Below are positions 13,999 through 23,183 of a stretch of 64,000 nucleotides of DNA, in pieces. Where the stretch lies: the NCBI RefSeq assembly GCF_000526515.1, contig NZ_JAGF01000001.1, positions 1,116,001 through 1,180,000 of the forward strand, in the 5' to 3' direction. The translations under genes were made by a program, and so were the position numbers. The notes beneath the pieces were generated by a model. That model had not been told where the DNA came from. It ran no database searches and saw only the letters and a list, made by a program, of their open reading frames with translations. Position 1 is the stretch's first letter. Each line of letters opens with the position of its first letter. Source of the DNA: Cellulomonas sp. KRMCY2. Lineage in GTDB: Bacteria; Actinomycetota; Actinomycetes; Actinomycetales; Cellulomonadaceae.

Positions 13999-14448
13999 TC
14001 ACCCGACCGGCGTCCGGACCGCACCGTCGACCGGCAGGTTGCCACGCATCTCCGTGACGAGCTGTGGTGTCAGGGTCGTCTCCGTACGGGACACGAGCAT
14101 GGCCATCTCGTAGCCGATCAGGCCCACGTCACACGTGGCCTCTGCGACCACCGCGAGCACCGAGCCGTTGGAGACGCTCATCAGGAAGACGAAGAGCTCG
14201 TCCATCTCGACGATCGCCTGCCGGACATCACCCGCATGCAGCTGACGCGCCGCACCTCGGGTGAGGCTCGACATCCCGGCCACGATGGCGGCGAGCTGGT
14301 CGCCGCTGGTGCGGTCCAGGTTCTCCGACATCGCCATGAGCAGACCGTCCGCCGAGACGACCAGCGTGTGCTGGGTGCCCGGTACGGTCTTGACGAAGTT
14401 GTCCAGTAGCCAGCCAAAGTTGGCTGCTTCTGAGCTGAGCGCTGTCAC
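13999..14448 (-). CDS. cvnB: Conservon Roadblock/LC7 protein CvnB
   Basis: A 149-residue Roadblock/LC7-fold protein (FGWLLDNFVKTVPGTQHTLVVSADGLLMAMS, later LFVFLMSVSNGSVLAVVAEATCDVGLIGYEM), the presumed GTPase-activating or scaffold partner of CvnD. The GTG at 14448 has GAGGAGG upstream and is preferred to 14493, which adds a Pro/Gly-rich stretch. It follows the kinase-like gene by 49 bases. Confidence 0.9.
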   Translation of the reverse strand: MTALSSEAANFGWLLDNFVKTVPGTQHTLVVSADGLLMAMSENLDRTSGDQLAAIVAGMSSLTRGAARQLHAGDVRQAIVEMDELFVFLMSVSNGSVLAVVAEATCDVGLIGYEMAMLVSRTETTLTPQLVTEMRGNLPVDGAVRTPVG

Positions 14449-14497
14449 GTGTCCTCCTCGAGGTTGCCGGCCTGGCGGCGGCTGGGGGTGCATGCGG

Positions 14498-17400
14498 TCA
14501 CCATGAGGTGCTCCGCTGGGTCAGGTCGGTGTCCGGCGTCGTCACGGGCTGTCCGTGATCGACGTCCGAACCGTCCTCGTTGCCGGCACGGCTCTCGCCG
14601 TTGCTGCCGGTGGCCTGGTGGGGCTGCCCCGCCGGGACCGTGCCGGGCTCGTCTGCGGCCTGCCGGCCACGACTCGTCCCGGACTGGAAGCTCGACAGGA
14701 GCGACCGGACCTGGTTGGCATCCCGCTCGGTGCGCTGCCCGACGGGCCGCCTCTCGATGGCGGGTGCCGCTGGGATGGCGTTCGGCGTACGGCGCACGAG
14801 TGTCGTCTGGCCGTCGCTCGAGGCCGCCTTCGGCCGGTAGGACGACAGCTGACTCAGCTCGGCGAGCGCCTGCTGGGCGATGTCGGCCCGCTGCGCCATC
14901 ATGCTCGTCACCTCGTCGTCGAACGACCCCGAGCTGGACTGCGGGGTGAACGACGTCGGGATCGAGAAGGGCGAGTGGTGCGGTGTCGGCACGACCGCCG
15001 TCGGCTCGGGTCGGCGGACCGGTGCCGGGGCCGACGGCGCTGCCGGGGCCTTGGCCGACCAGGCCGGTGTCGGGGCCCAGCCCGGCGACGGGGCAGGTGC
15101 CACGGGCGCGGCGGGGACGACCGGCGCCTGCGCCGGCGGCGCTGTCCACGCGGTCTGCGGCGTCCACACCGGCTCGGCCTGGACAGGTGCCTGAGCTGCC
15201 GGTTCGACCGGGGCCTGCCACGTGGGGACCTCGGCGACGCGAGGCTCGTCGGCCGGGGCGACCGGGACGGGCAGCGCGTGGACTCCGATGTCGGTGTTGT
15301 TCCACGCCGACTGACGCACCGGCGCGACGGACGGGAACCCGAGCGGCGGCGCGACGAACGGCTGCTGGATCGGCGCGGCGACCGGAGCCGCCTCGGCGGC
15401 GCGCTCGACGTCCCGCTTGGCGCGCTTGCGACCGAACAGACCCCGCCGCGGCTTGGCCGGCGCAGACGCTGACTGGTTGCTGCCCTGGACGAGCTCGGAG
15501 AAGGCGGGCGCCGCAGCGGGTGCGGGATCGGCGAGCCAGGCGGCTCCCGGCAGGACGGAGTCGGCCGGAGCGGCCGGGGCGACCTCGGCAGGCACGGCGA
15601 CCGGAGCCGGCGGCCATACGGCCTCGGGCTCGGGTGCGACCGGCGCGCGGGAGTCGGGAGCCCAGGGGGCCACCTCCTGGGGCGCCTGAACGGTCCACGG
15701 CTGTGCGTCGTCGACGTCCCAGGCGAGCGGCTGGACCGCCTGGCTGGGCTCGGCGGCCCAGTCGGGCTCGAGCACGGGGGTCGGCTGCGGGGTGCTCCAC
15801 GCCTCGACCTGCGGGGCCTGGACCGGCTCCGACGGCGCGTTCGGGTCGGCACCGGCCGGGGCGGCCGGCGGCCAGGCCGCGGCGTGTGCCGGCGCTGCGG
15901 GCATCCACGGGCCGTGGACCTCCGACTCGTCGAGCGGAAGAGCGTGCCGCGGGCTGCGCCGGGGCGCCGGGGCCACGACGGGCTCGGCGAACGCCGGGGC
16001 GGCCGCCTCGGCGACGCGCTCCACCGGCTGAGCTGCGACCGGTGGCGTTGCGAGCGGCTGCGTGGCGAAGGGCTGCGTTGCGAAGAGCCGCGGCGCGACC
16101 GGCTCGAAGGGCGCCGGCTCGGACGGAGCCGGCACGAAGGGCTGCCGCGCGGTGATCTGCGGAACGAACGGCTCGGCGGCGTCGTCGACCTGGGCGACCG
16201 GAGCCTGCGGGGCGAAGGCCGGGTCGCCGTACTCGGCGTCGTCGTCCACGAGGCTCGGGATCGCCATCGGCCCCGGGGCCGCCGGCTCGGCAGGCGTGTC
16301 GTGGTGGGCGTCCGGGTCGTGGCCGGTGCCCGTGTCGTGGCCTGCGCCCCGGCCGAAGAAGGCCGCTGCACCGGCGGCGGCGGCGGCGAGGCGCTCTGCC
16401 CCGTCGGACCCGTCGGCTCCGGTCGGGACGTCCGACCACGAGTCGCCGGTCTCGACGTGGACGGCTGCCGCGGCAAGCTCGGCACGGCGGGACCGGAAGC
16501 CGGAGAACATCGCGGCGCGACCCTCGGGCTCGGCGACCGGCGTCGACGTCGGTGCGGCGGCGGCCGCGACGGGCCCGGCGGGCTGGCGGGTCGGCAGCGA
16601 GCTGGCAGCGGGCGACCGCGACGGCAGCTCCGCTCCACCACGGCTCGGCAGAGGCGGCGCCTCGGCGTCGCCACCGCGCCGGGCCGACAGCGGTGCGGAC
16701 TGGACCACCTGCGGAGCCCATGCCTCGTCGGACGGGCTGGCGACCCCGGCGGCGCTGGCGAGGGCGTCGGCACTCGGCGCCAAGGGGATGGACGGTGCCG
16801 CAGCGGCATCGTCCTCCTCGCGCTGGAGCATGCTGGGCGCCGGTGCGTCGGCGTCGGCGCCACGCGAACGGCGGCGGGGCAGACCGCGGCCGGTCGCACC
16901 GTCGGTCAGCGCATCGAGGTCGACGGCCTCGGCCGGGTTCTCCGCCGAGCCCAGAGCGCCGGCAGCGACGTCCTGGACACCGGCCGGGGCCGGGGCGAAG
17001 GCGGTGTCGTGCACGACCTCGGCTGCCTCCTCGGGCAGCACGAAGGTCTCGACCCGCGCCGCCGGAGCGGTCGGCGGGGTCAGCGGGATGGAGCGCGGGT
17101 CGACGAACAGGACCCGCGGCATCCGGATGGTCACGAGCGTGCCTCGGCCGTCGGGCCCGGCGGTGAGGTCCGCTGAGGCACCGAGGCGGGCGGCGATCCG
17201 GCCGACCACGAACATGCCCAGGCGCTGGGAGCCGAGCACGTCGCCGGCGGACGTCTTGCGGATCTTGAGGTTGACCTCGACGAGCTCGTCCGGCGTCATG
17301 CCCAGACCCTGGTCGAGGATCGTGATGATCACGCTGTCCTCGTCGATGCCGGTCGAGACGTGCACGGGGGTGCCGGGCTCGGAGAACACCGTCGCGTTCT

Positions 17401-19018
17401 CCAGCAGCTCGGCCATCATGTGCGCGGCCGGCAGGGCCGTGTGCCCGAGCATCATCGGGTCGACCGGCAGGTCCAGCTGGACGCGCTCGTAGTGCTCGAT
17501 CTCGGACGAGGCGGTACGGATCACGTCGGAGAGCGGGAGCGTCTCGCGCAGCCGCCGGCCGGTGTCGATGCCGGCGAGCACGAGGAGGGACTCCGCGTTG
17601 CGGCGCATCCGGGTGGCGAGGTGGTCGAGGCGGAACAGGTCGGCGAGGGTCCTGGGGTCCTCTTCCGAGCGCTCCAGCGCATCGATGAAGGACAGCTGCC
17701 GGTTGAGCAGGACCTGGTCGCGACGGGCCACGTTGACGAACATCTCGGCGATGGACCCACGCAGGGCTGCCTGCTCCTGGGCCACCTGGATGGTCGTCGA
17801 GTTCACCTCGTTGAAGGCCGCGGCGAGCTGGCCGATCTCGTCCCTGCTGACCACCGGGATGTGCGTCAGGGTCAGGTCGGGGCCCTGGCCGGGGATGGCC
17901 ACCTGGTCGACCAGTCGTGGCAGCTCGTCGCGGACCATGGCGGCGGCCTCGGTCAGGCGCCGCAGCGGGTTGATGATCTGACGCGCGATGGCGAGGGCCG
18001 CCATGACGGACAGGATGAGCGCGGCGGTGGCACCACCGATGGTCACGACACTGGTCCGCAGGGCGGCAGCCGCGACGGCGCTCGCTCGGGTGGCCGCAGC
18101 CTGGCGGAGCTCGGCCGCCACGGGCTCGAAGGCCTCGATCTCAGCGGTGGCGGCGACGGTCCATGCGGCGGAGTCGATGAAGTCGAAGTTCTGGGTGTCA
18201 CCGGTGGACATCAGGGTCCGGTAGCTGTCGTACGACTGGAAGCCGTTGAACGAGGCACCCAGCGGCGGCAGCAGCACGCTGTCGCCCAGGTCGAGGGCTC
18301 GGATCGTGGTGTCGGTCTGCGAGTGCGAGATCTTGGAGGCCGGGAACAGCTGCGCGAGGGAGAGGAACTGCGCGGGCTCACGGGCTCCGTCGAGGATCTC
18401 GACACCCAGCGCCTGCTCCTGGTTGTAGTCCTCGACCAGCGACGTCAGCTCGGCGTTGGCGGAGATCACTGTCGCGAGACGCCGGTCGTCGAGCTGGTCG
18501 GCGACCTGCTTGGGGAAGGAGACGACGTCGTCGATCACGCCGGTGTAGTTGGCGTTGATCGCGCTCATCGGGACGTTCTGGGCGTCGATCCGCCCGCGCA
18601 CACCCTCAAGGCCCTGCAGCGCGCTGCGCATGTCGCGAACGGCGTTGGCGATCAGGATGTCGAGGGAGTCGAAGTCGACGTTCGAGACGGCCTGGCTGAA
18701 CTGGACGATCGAGTCGGTGGTGACCTGCCGGGACGAGTCGACCTCGGGCCGCAGGTCGGATGCGCTGGGCAGACCGGCGGGGCGGTTCTCGTCCGTGCTC
18801 GCGCTCGTGTACGGCAGCGCGGCCCGACGCTCGGCCTGGAGCGCGGTGACGACCTCACGCGACTCCTGCAGAACATTGAGCAGGGTGGTGACCGTCCGCG
18901 CCGTCTGCGCCTCCTGGATGGACTGCCACGAGACGAGGCCGGCCAAGAGGGTCAGGACGAGCACAGGCACGGAGAGGGCTGCGAGAACCTTCCCGCGAAT
19001 GCCCAACCTGCGAAGCAT
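14498..19018 (-). CDS. cvnA: Conservon sensor histidine kinase-like protein CvnA with a very long Ala/Pro-rich tail
   Basis: Membrane receptor of the conservon. ATG 19018 has GAAGGAGAG upstream. Order: membrane helix at 10-31, a nitrate/nitrite-sensing-type helical ectodomain to about 320, second membrane helix about 321-345, HAMP linker, then an HATPase domain about 525-650 (MMAELLENATVFSEPG, DQGLGM, RLGMFVVGRIAARLGA). No classical phospho-acceptor HisKA helix is evident, as usual for conservon receptors. From about 655 to 1506 the chain is low-complexity Ala/Pro/Val with short charged islands (RRGLFGRKRAKRD) and ends in a conserved-looking motif RDANQVRSLLSSFQSGTSRGR. The protein is roughly twice the usual length because of this tail, which is presumably disordered. 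Confidence 0.9.
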   Translation of the reverse strand: MLRRLGIRGKVLAALSVPVLVLTLLAGLVSWQSIQEAQTARTVTTLLNVLQESREVVTALQAERRAALPYTSASTDENRPAGLPSASDLRPEVDSSRQVTTDSIVQFSQAVSNVDFDSLDILIANAVRDMRSALQGLEGVRGRIDAQNVPMSAINANYTGVIDDVVSFPKQVADQLDDRRLATVISANAELTSLVEDYNQEQALGVEILDGAREPAQFLSLAQLFPASKISHSQTDTTIRALDLGDSVLLPPLGASFNGFQSYDSYRTLMSTGDTQNFDFIDSAAWTVAATAEIEAFEPVAAELRQAAATRASAVAAAALRTSVVTIGGATAALILSVMAALAIARQIINPLRRLTEAAAMVRDELPRLVDQVAIPGQGPDLTLTHIPVVSRDEIGQLAAAFNEVNSTTIQVAQEQAALRGSIAEMFVNVARRDQVLLNRQLSFIDALERSEEDPRTLADLFRLDHLATRMRRNAESLLVLAGIDTGRRLRETLPLSDVIRTASSEIEHYERVQLDLPVDPMMLGHTALPAAHMMAELLENATVFSEPGTPVHVSTGIDEDSVIITILDQGLGMTPDELVEVNLKIRKTSAGDVLGSQRLGMFVVGRIAARLGASADLTAGPDGRGTLVTIRMPRVLFVDPRSIPLTPPTAPAARVETFVLPEEAAEVVHDTAFAPAPAGVQDVAAGALGSAENPAEAVDLDALTDGATGRGLPRRRSRGADADAPAPSMLQREEDDAAAAPSIPLAPSADALASAAGVASPSDEAWAPQVVQSAPLSARRGGDAEAPPLPSRGGAELPSRSPAASSLPTRQPAGPVAAAAAPTSTPVAEPEGRAAMFSGFRSRRAELAAAAVHVETGDSWSDVPTGADGSDGAERLAAAAAGAAAFFGRGAGHDTGTGHDPDAHHDTPAEPAAPGPMAIPSLVDDDAEYGDPAFAPQAPVAQVDDAAEPFVPQITARQPFVPAPSEPAPFEPVAPRLFATQPFATQPLATPPVAAQPVERVAEAAAPAFAEPVVAPAPRRSPRHALPLDESEVHGPWMPAAPAHAAAWPPAAPAGADPNAPSEPVQAPQVEAWSTPQPTPVLEPDWAAEPSQAVQPLAWDVDDAQPWTVQAPQEVAPWAPDSRAPVAPEPEAVWPPAPVAVPAEVAPAAPADSVLPGAAWLADPAPAAAPAFSELVQGSNQSASAPAKPRRGLFGRKRAKRDVERAAEAAPVAAPIQQPFVAPPLGFPSVAPVRQSAWNNTDIGVHALPVPVAPADEPRVAEVPTWQAPVEPAAQAPVQAEPVWTPQTAWTAPPAQAPVVPAAPVAPAPSPGWAPTPAWSAKAPAAPSAPAPVRRPEPTAVVPTPHHSPFSIPTSFTPQSSSGSFDDEVTSMMAQRADIAQQALAELSQLSSYRPKAASSDGQTTLVRRTPNAIPAAPAIERRPVGQRTERDANQVRSLLSSFQSGTSRGRQAADEPGTVPAGQPHQATGSNGESRAGNEDGSDVDHGQPVTTPDTDLTQRSTSW

Positions 19019-19170
19019 GGTCTCTCCTTCACTGTGCAGCAGTGCGCACCACCGCACGAGGTGCTGGACGACGACCTGGGACCGGGGTGGTCTCCTGCCG
19101 TCGAACTCACATCGGCTCGGAGCCCGTCCGGCATTAGGCCGTTCGGGCAGCCATGTGAGTCCCGGCACAC

Positions 19171-19199
19171 GATATCGGGCGTTTTTCACCCGCCTGCAA
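19171..19199 (-). promoter_or_regulatory. Candidate conservon promoter
   Basis: Reading on the minus strand, TTGCAG (19199-19194) and GATATC (19176-19171) are 17 bases apart, about 150 bases upstream of the cvnA start. The spacer holds a small inverted repeat (GGGTG-AAAAA-CGCCC). This is a pattern match only. Confidence 0.35.
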
Positions 19200-19210
19200 C
19201 AATCTGGTGC

Positions 19211-20194
19211 ATGCAGGTTGTGAAGATTGCGGTCCCCGGCGGGCCGGACGTGCTCTCGATGGCCGACGCCGCCGAGCCGATCCCGGGTCCCGGCGAGGTG
19301 CTGATCGAGGTCGTCGGCGCCGGCGTCAACAACGCGGACCTGCTGCAGCGGGCCGGCCGCTACCCCCCGCCGGCCGGCGCCCCGGCGTGGCCCGGACTCG
19401 AGGTGTCGGGGCGCGTCGCCGCCGTCGGGCCGTCCGCGCACGCGGCGCTGCCGGCGAGCGGCTCCCCCGTCGTCGCGCTGCTGGACGGCGGTGGGTACGC
19501 CGAGCGCGTCGTGGTCCCGGCCGGGCAGGTGCTGCCCGCGCCGCACGGCGTCGACCTCGTCGACGCGGCCGCGCTCCCGGAGGCCGCCTGCACCGTCTGG
19601 TCGACGCTGGTCACGGCGGCCGGGCTGCGCAGCGGCGAGTGGCTGCTCGTGCACGGCGGATCGGGCGGCATCGGCACCCTCGCCGTGCAGATCGGCGTGG
19701 CACTCGGCGCCCGGGTCGCCACGACCGCGGGCGGCCCGGAGCGTGCGGAGCGGTGCCGGGCCCTGGGGGCGCAGGTCGTCGTCGACCACCGGAGCGAGGA
19801 CTTCGTCGCACGCCTGCGGGAAGCCACCGACGGCCACGGGGCCGACGTCGTGCTCGACGTGATCGGTGGCGCCTACCTCCAGCGCAACGTCGACGTGCTG
19901 GCCACGGGCGGACGGCTGGCCGTCATCGGCCTGCAGCAGGGCCGCCGGGGCGAGCTGGACCTCGGAGCGCTGCTCACCAAGCGCGCCACGGTCCTGGCCA
20001 CGACGCTCCGGTCGCGGCCCGCGCACGAGAAGGCAGCGATCGTCGCGGCCGTCGGCGACCACGTCTGGCCGATGGTGGCCGACGGCCGGGTCCGCCCTGT
20101 CGTGCAGGACCGGCTGCCACTGGCCGAGGCGGCCCGCGCGCACGAGCTCATGGCCGCGGGCGCGGTCTTCGGCAAGCTGGTCCTGGTGCCCTGA
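19211..20194 (+). CDS. Quinone oxidoreductase-like MDR enzyme (zinc-free)
   Basis: NAD(P)H-dependent reductase of the medium-chain dehydrogenase/reductase superfamily, QOR/PIG3 type. GroES-like N-terminal half (GPGEVLIEVVGAGVNNADLLQRAGRYPPPAG, GLEVSGRVAAVG), then a Rossmann NADPH site (LLVHGGSGGIGTLAVQIGVALGARV). The Cys/His zinc ligands of alcohol dehydrogenases are absent. The 327-residue length matches PIG3-type proteins. The ATG at 19211 lies soon after the divergent conservon promoter region; no clear Shine-Dalgarno is present, so it may be near-leaderless. The physiological electron acceptor is unknown. Confidence 0.9.
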   Translation: MQVVKIAVPGGPDVLSMADAAEPIPGPGEVLIEVVGAGVNNADLLQRAGRYPPPAGAPAWPGLEVSGRVAAVGPSAHAALPASGSPVVALLDGGGYAERVVVPAGQVLPAPHGVDLVDAAALPEAACTVWSTLVTAAGLRSGEWLLVHGGSGGIGTLAVQIGVALGARVATTAGGPERAERCRALGAQVVVDHRSEDFVARLREATDGHGADVVLDVIGGAYLQRNVDVLATGGRLAVIGLQQGRRGELDLGALLTKRATVLATTLRSRPAHEKAAIVAAVGDHVWPMVADGRVRPVVQDRLPLAEAARAHELMAAGAVFGKLVLVP

Positions 20195-20202
20195 CGGCGA
20201 GC

Positions 20203-20228
20203 GGCCGGTCGGTGCGACCCGACCGGCC
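20203..20228. terminator. Convergent terminator hairpin
   Basis: GGCCGGTCGGT (20203-20213) pairs with ACCCGACCGGCC (20217-20228) with one bulge, nine bases after the oxidoreductase stop and before the convergent AGE-family gene. Confidence 0.55.
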
Positions 20229-20266
20229 GGTCGGTGCGAGCCGGCAGGCCGGCCGCCTCGAGCGGG

Positions 20267-21499
20267 TCAGGCCAGGAGGCCGCGAGCCAGCCCCGGGGCG
20301 AGCACCGGGGCGAGCGGGAGCCTGGGGATGAGCGTCGCCTGGACCGTGTGGTAGAGGTCGGCCTTGCCGGCCCAGACCGTCCGTGAGACCTCGTTGTCCG
20401 TGCCGAGCTCGTGCCACCACGAGCCGCCGTCGAGGTCGATCAGGTGCTCGGCCGCGTAGTCCCACCAGGTCCGGTACCAGACGTCGAACCGCCCGTCCCC
20501 GGTGACCGCGAACAGCGCTGCAGCGGCGCCCAGCGCCTCGCACAGCACCCAGTGCATGCGCTCACGCACGACCGGCCGGCCCGACCAGTCGACGGTGTAG
20601 ACGAAGCCGGGCGCGCCGTCGACGTCCCAGCCCTGGGCGACGGCCGCGTCGAACAGGCCGACGGCGTCCTCGACCATCCACGCGGGGACGTCCGCACCGG
20701 TCGCCTGGAGCGCGGCCCGCACGTGCAGCGCGAGCCGAGCCCACTCGAGCCAGTGCCCGATCGTCGCGCCGTACGGGCGGAACGGATGAGCCGGGGCATC
20801 GGCGTTGTACTCGAGCAACGGCCGCCACTCGGCGTCGAAGTGCTCGGGGATCCGCCACGCGTTACCCCGGGCGAGCTCGTGCACGACGCGCTCGGTGATC
20901 CGGGCCGCGCGGTGGAGCCATGCGGCGTCCCCGGTGACGTCCGCTGCCGCGAGGTACGCCTCGACCGTGTGCATGTTGGCGTTGACGCCGCGGTAGTCCT
21001 CGGTCGTGGTGAACGTGCGGTCCCAGGACTCGACGACCATGCCTGCGTCCTCGTCCCAGAAGTGACCCAGCGACACGTCGAGCGCCTCGTCGAGGAGGGC
21101 ACGCGCCCCGGGGCGACCGGCTGCGGCCGCACTGGCGGTCGCCAGGATCACGAAGGCGTGCGGGTAGGCGCCCTTGTCCACCTCGGTCGGTCCGTCCGGG
21201 CCGACGGCGGCGAACCACCCGCCGTGCTCGGTGTCGCGGAACCGGCCGGCCAGGGCCGCGAGCCCGTGGTCGGCGAGCGCGCCACAGCCGGGGCGGCCGA
21301 GCAGCGCGCCGAGGGCGAACACGTAGGTCATCCGGCAGGTGATCCACAGCTCGGTCGGCCGGTCCGCCTCGAGGGCACCGTGCTCGTCGAGCCAGCCGAA
21401 GCCACCGGCCGGGACACGCGCCGCACGGCCGAAGCCCAGCAGCCGGTCGGTCTCCGCCTCGAGCCAGCGGTGGTGGGCGGCGGACGCGAGCCAGGTCAT
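20267..21499 (-). CDS. AGE-family sugar epimerase/isomerase
   Basis: Cytoplasmic (alpha/alpha)6-barrel enzyme of the N-acylglucosamine 2-epimerase superfamily. Many such members interconvert mannose/fructose/glucose rather than N-acyl sugars. Signature blocks are LWITCRMTYVFALGAL, DKGAYPHAFVILA, GVNANMHTVEAYLAA (catalytic-type His), PYGATIGHWLEWARLAL (second His) and NEVSRTVWAGKADLYHTVQA. The last two are typical of the D-mannose isomerase / mannose 2-epimerase branch. ATG 21499 has GGAGA upstream; 410 residues is the usual length. It stands alone, divergent from bpa. The exact substrate needs assay. Confidence 0.88.
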   Translation of the reverse strand: MTWLASAAHHRWLEAETDRLLGFGRAARVPAGGFGWLDEHGALEADRPTELWITCRMTYVFALGALLGRPGCGALADHGLAALAGRFRDTEHGGWFAAVGPDGPTEVDKGAYPHAFVILATASAAAAGRPGARALLDEALDVSLGHFWDEDAGMVVESWDRTFTTTEDYRGVNANMHTVEAYLAAADVTGDAAWLHRAARITERVVHELARGNAWRIPEHFDAEWRPLLEYNADAPAHPFRPYGATIGHWLEWARLALHVRAALQATGADVPAWMVEDAVGLFDAAVAQGWDVDGAPGFVYTVDWSGRPVVRERMHWVLCEALGAAAALFAVTGDGRFDVWYRTWWDYAAEHLIDLDGGSWWHELGTDNEVSRTVWAGKADLYHTVQATLIPRLPLAPVLAPGLARGLLA

Positions 21500-21607
21500 C
21501 GGTTCTCCAGGGAACGAGCGCGACGCCGTGCGCCGCAGAGGTGGTCCAGCGAGGCTGTGCCACACCGTACCCGGCGGCGAGTGCACCGTGCGGGGACAAT
21601 GGTTCCC

Positions 21608-22126
21608 ATGAGCACCGACAGCGACCGCGACCGCGCCCCGCAGGACCCGACGCCGCACGACCAGGACCAGGCGGAGACGGCGCCCGACGCCACCTTCGTC
21701 GGGCAGCCGGCCAAGGTGATGCGGATCGGCACGATGGTCAAGCAGCTGCTCGAGGAGGTACGCAGCGCGCCGCTGGACGAGGCCGCCCGAGGCCGGCTCG
21801 CCGAAGTCCACGACCGGTCGCTGCGCGAGCTCGAGGACGGCCTGTCACCCGACCTGGTCGCCGAGCTGCGTCGGATCACGCTGCCGTTCCCCGACGACAC
21901 GAGCCCGAGCGAGGCCGAGCTCCGCGTCGCACAGGCCCAGCTCGTCGGCTGGCTCGAAGGCCTGTTCCACGGGCTGCAGACCGCCCTGGTCGCCCAGCAG
22001 ATGGCGACCCAGGCCCAGCTGGCCCAGATGCGCCGCGCGCTGCCGCCAGGGGTCACGGTCCAGCTCGGGCAGCCCGGCGCGGAGCCCGACCAGGACCAGC
22101 GCCGCGCCCCCGGCCAGTACCTCTGA
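21608..22126 (+). CDS. bpa: Bacterial proteasome activator Bpa (DUF2587)
   Basis: ATP-independent ring activator of the 20S proteasome. The family core is visible (PAKVMRIGTMVKQLLEEVRSAPLDEAARGRLAEVHDRSLREL, then SEAELRVAQAQLVGWLEGLFHGLQ). The protein ends in GQYL, the C-terminal motif that docks into the proteasome alpha-ring. At 172 residues it matches the family. The N-terminal 35 residues are acidic and probably disordered. An in-frame ATG at 21599 is an alternative start. Its presence predicts 20S proteasome genes elsewhere in the genome; none are in this window. Confidence 0.9.
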   Translation: MSTDSDRDRAPQDPTPHDQDQAETAPDATFVGQPAKVMRIGTMVKQLLEEVRSAPLDEAARGRLAEVHDRSLRELEDGLSPDLVAELRRITLPFPDDTSPSEAELRVAQAQLVGWLEGLFHGLQTALVAQQMATQAQLAQMRRALPPGVTVQLGQPGAEPDQDQRRAPGQYL

Positions 22127-22199
22127 CGTCTGCCGGGTCGGTCACGCGGGCGGGCGGGCCCGGGCAGGCGGGCGGGCCACGGTCCGGCGGACCCGCCGG

Positions 22200-23090
22200 T
22201 CATGCGGGAGCGATGGCCTCGACGCGCGGACGGCGACGGACGGAGGTCAGGGCGATCGCCCCTGAGACGAGCAGCAGGCCGACGACGTCCAGACCGTGCG
22301 GCCACTGACGCAGCACGACCGCGCCGACCACCGCCGCCGTCGCGGGAAGCATCGCGAGGAGCACTGCGAACGTCGCGGCGCTGACCCGTCGGAGCACGAT
22401 CTGCTCGAGGCCGTACGGGATCACCGAGGACAGCACCGCCACGCCGACGACTGCCCCGACCAGACCCCAGGAGCCGAGCACCGGCGCGCTGCGCGCGGCG
22501 AGCAGGGGCGCGAAGAAGAGCGCTCCGGCGGCCATCGCGACCGACAGCGACGTCACGCCGTCCGGCCCGATCGCAACTTTGCGGCCGAGCAGGATGTAGC
22601 CGGCCCAGCACACCGCTGCGACCAGGATCCAGGCCAGCCCGACGACGGCGCCGGGCGATCCGAGACTCAGGGTCACGCCGGCGAGCAGCACGACCCCGAC
22701 CGCTGCGAGCCCGATGCCGGCACGCTCCCGCCAGCCCGACCCGGTGATCGCCGCGACGGTGACCGGGCCGACGAACTCGATCGCGACCGCCGTCCCGAGC
22801 GGCAGGTGCTCGATGGCGAGGTAGAAGCTGATGTTCATCGCGGCGAGGGTCGCGCCGAACAGCGCGACGACCGAGAGGTCCCGTCGGGTCCAGCGCAGCC
22901 GCCACGGCCGGCGCCAGACCAGGAGCACGGCCGCTGCGACGACCAGCCGCAGCCAGGCGACGCCCGGCGCGGGGATCTGCACGAACAGACCGATCGCGAG
23001 CGCGGCGCCCAGGTACTGGGTCAGACCGGAGGCGACGAACAGGGCGGGTGCGGGCACGCCGGCGACCCCCGACCCACGCCCTGTGCCCAC
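22200..23090 (-). CDS. EamA/RhtA-family transporter
   Basis: Ten-helix drug/metabolite-transporter superfamily permease of 296 residues with two EamA repeats (each about 130 residues, second starting near VVGLAWILVAAVCWAGYILLGRKVA). RhtA-like members export threonine and homoserine. Details such as IEFVGPVTVAAITGSGWRERAG are close to that branch, but the substrate is inferred. GTG start. A strong hairpin lies between it and the upstream ABC permease gene, so it is a separate unit. Confidence 0.85.
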   Translation of the reverse strand: MGTGRGSGVAGVPAPALFVASGLTQYLGAALAIGLFVQIPAPGVAWLRLVVAAAVLLVWRRPWRLRWTRRDLSVVALFGATLAAMNISFYLAIEHLPLGTAVAIEFVGPVTVAAITGSGWRERAGIGLAAVGVVLLAGVTLSLGSPGAVVGLAWILVAAVCWAGYILLGRKVAIGPDGVTSLSVAMAAGALFFAPLLAARSAPVLGSWGLVGAVVGVAVLSSVIPYGLEQIVLRRVSAATFAVLLAMLPATAAVVGAVVLRQWPHGLDVVGLLLVSGAIALTSVRRRPRVEAIAPA

Positions 23091-23115
23091 CGGGCAACCC
23101 TAGGACCCCACGCCT

Positions 23116-23152
23116 CAGACCTGTGGCCCCCGCACAGGGGGCCACAGGTCTG
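23116..23152 (-). terminator. Strong terminator after the alpha-glucoside ABC operon
   Basis: Perfect 16-bp stem: arms 23116-23131 and 23137-23152 around GCACA. It sits 31 bases past the stop of the last ABC permease on the minus strand and before the EamA start. Confidence 0.85.
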
Positions 23153-23183
23153 ACGTATGCGGCGCGACGTGGTGCGGTGCGGG

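Noticed and set aside
17360-19210. Plus-strand extension upstream of the oxidoreductase start
   Set aside because: Antisense to the conservon kinase; the oxidoreductase family N-terminus begins at ATG 19211.
14498-20143. A single 1,881-codon minus-strand frame
   Set aside because: The part upstream of 19018 overlaps the oxidoreductase gene, lacks a ribosome site, and the true kinase start with signal helix and GAAGGAG is at 19018.
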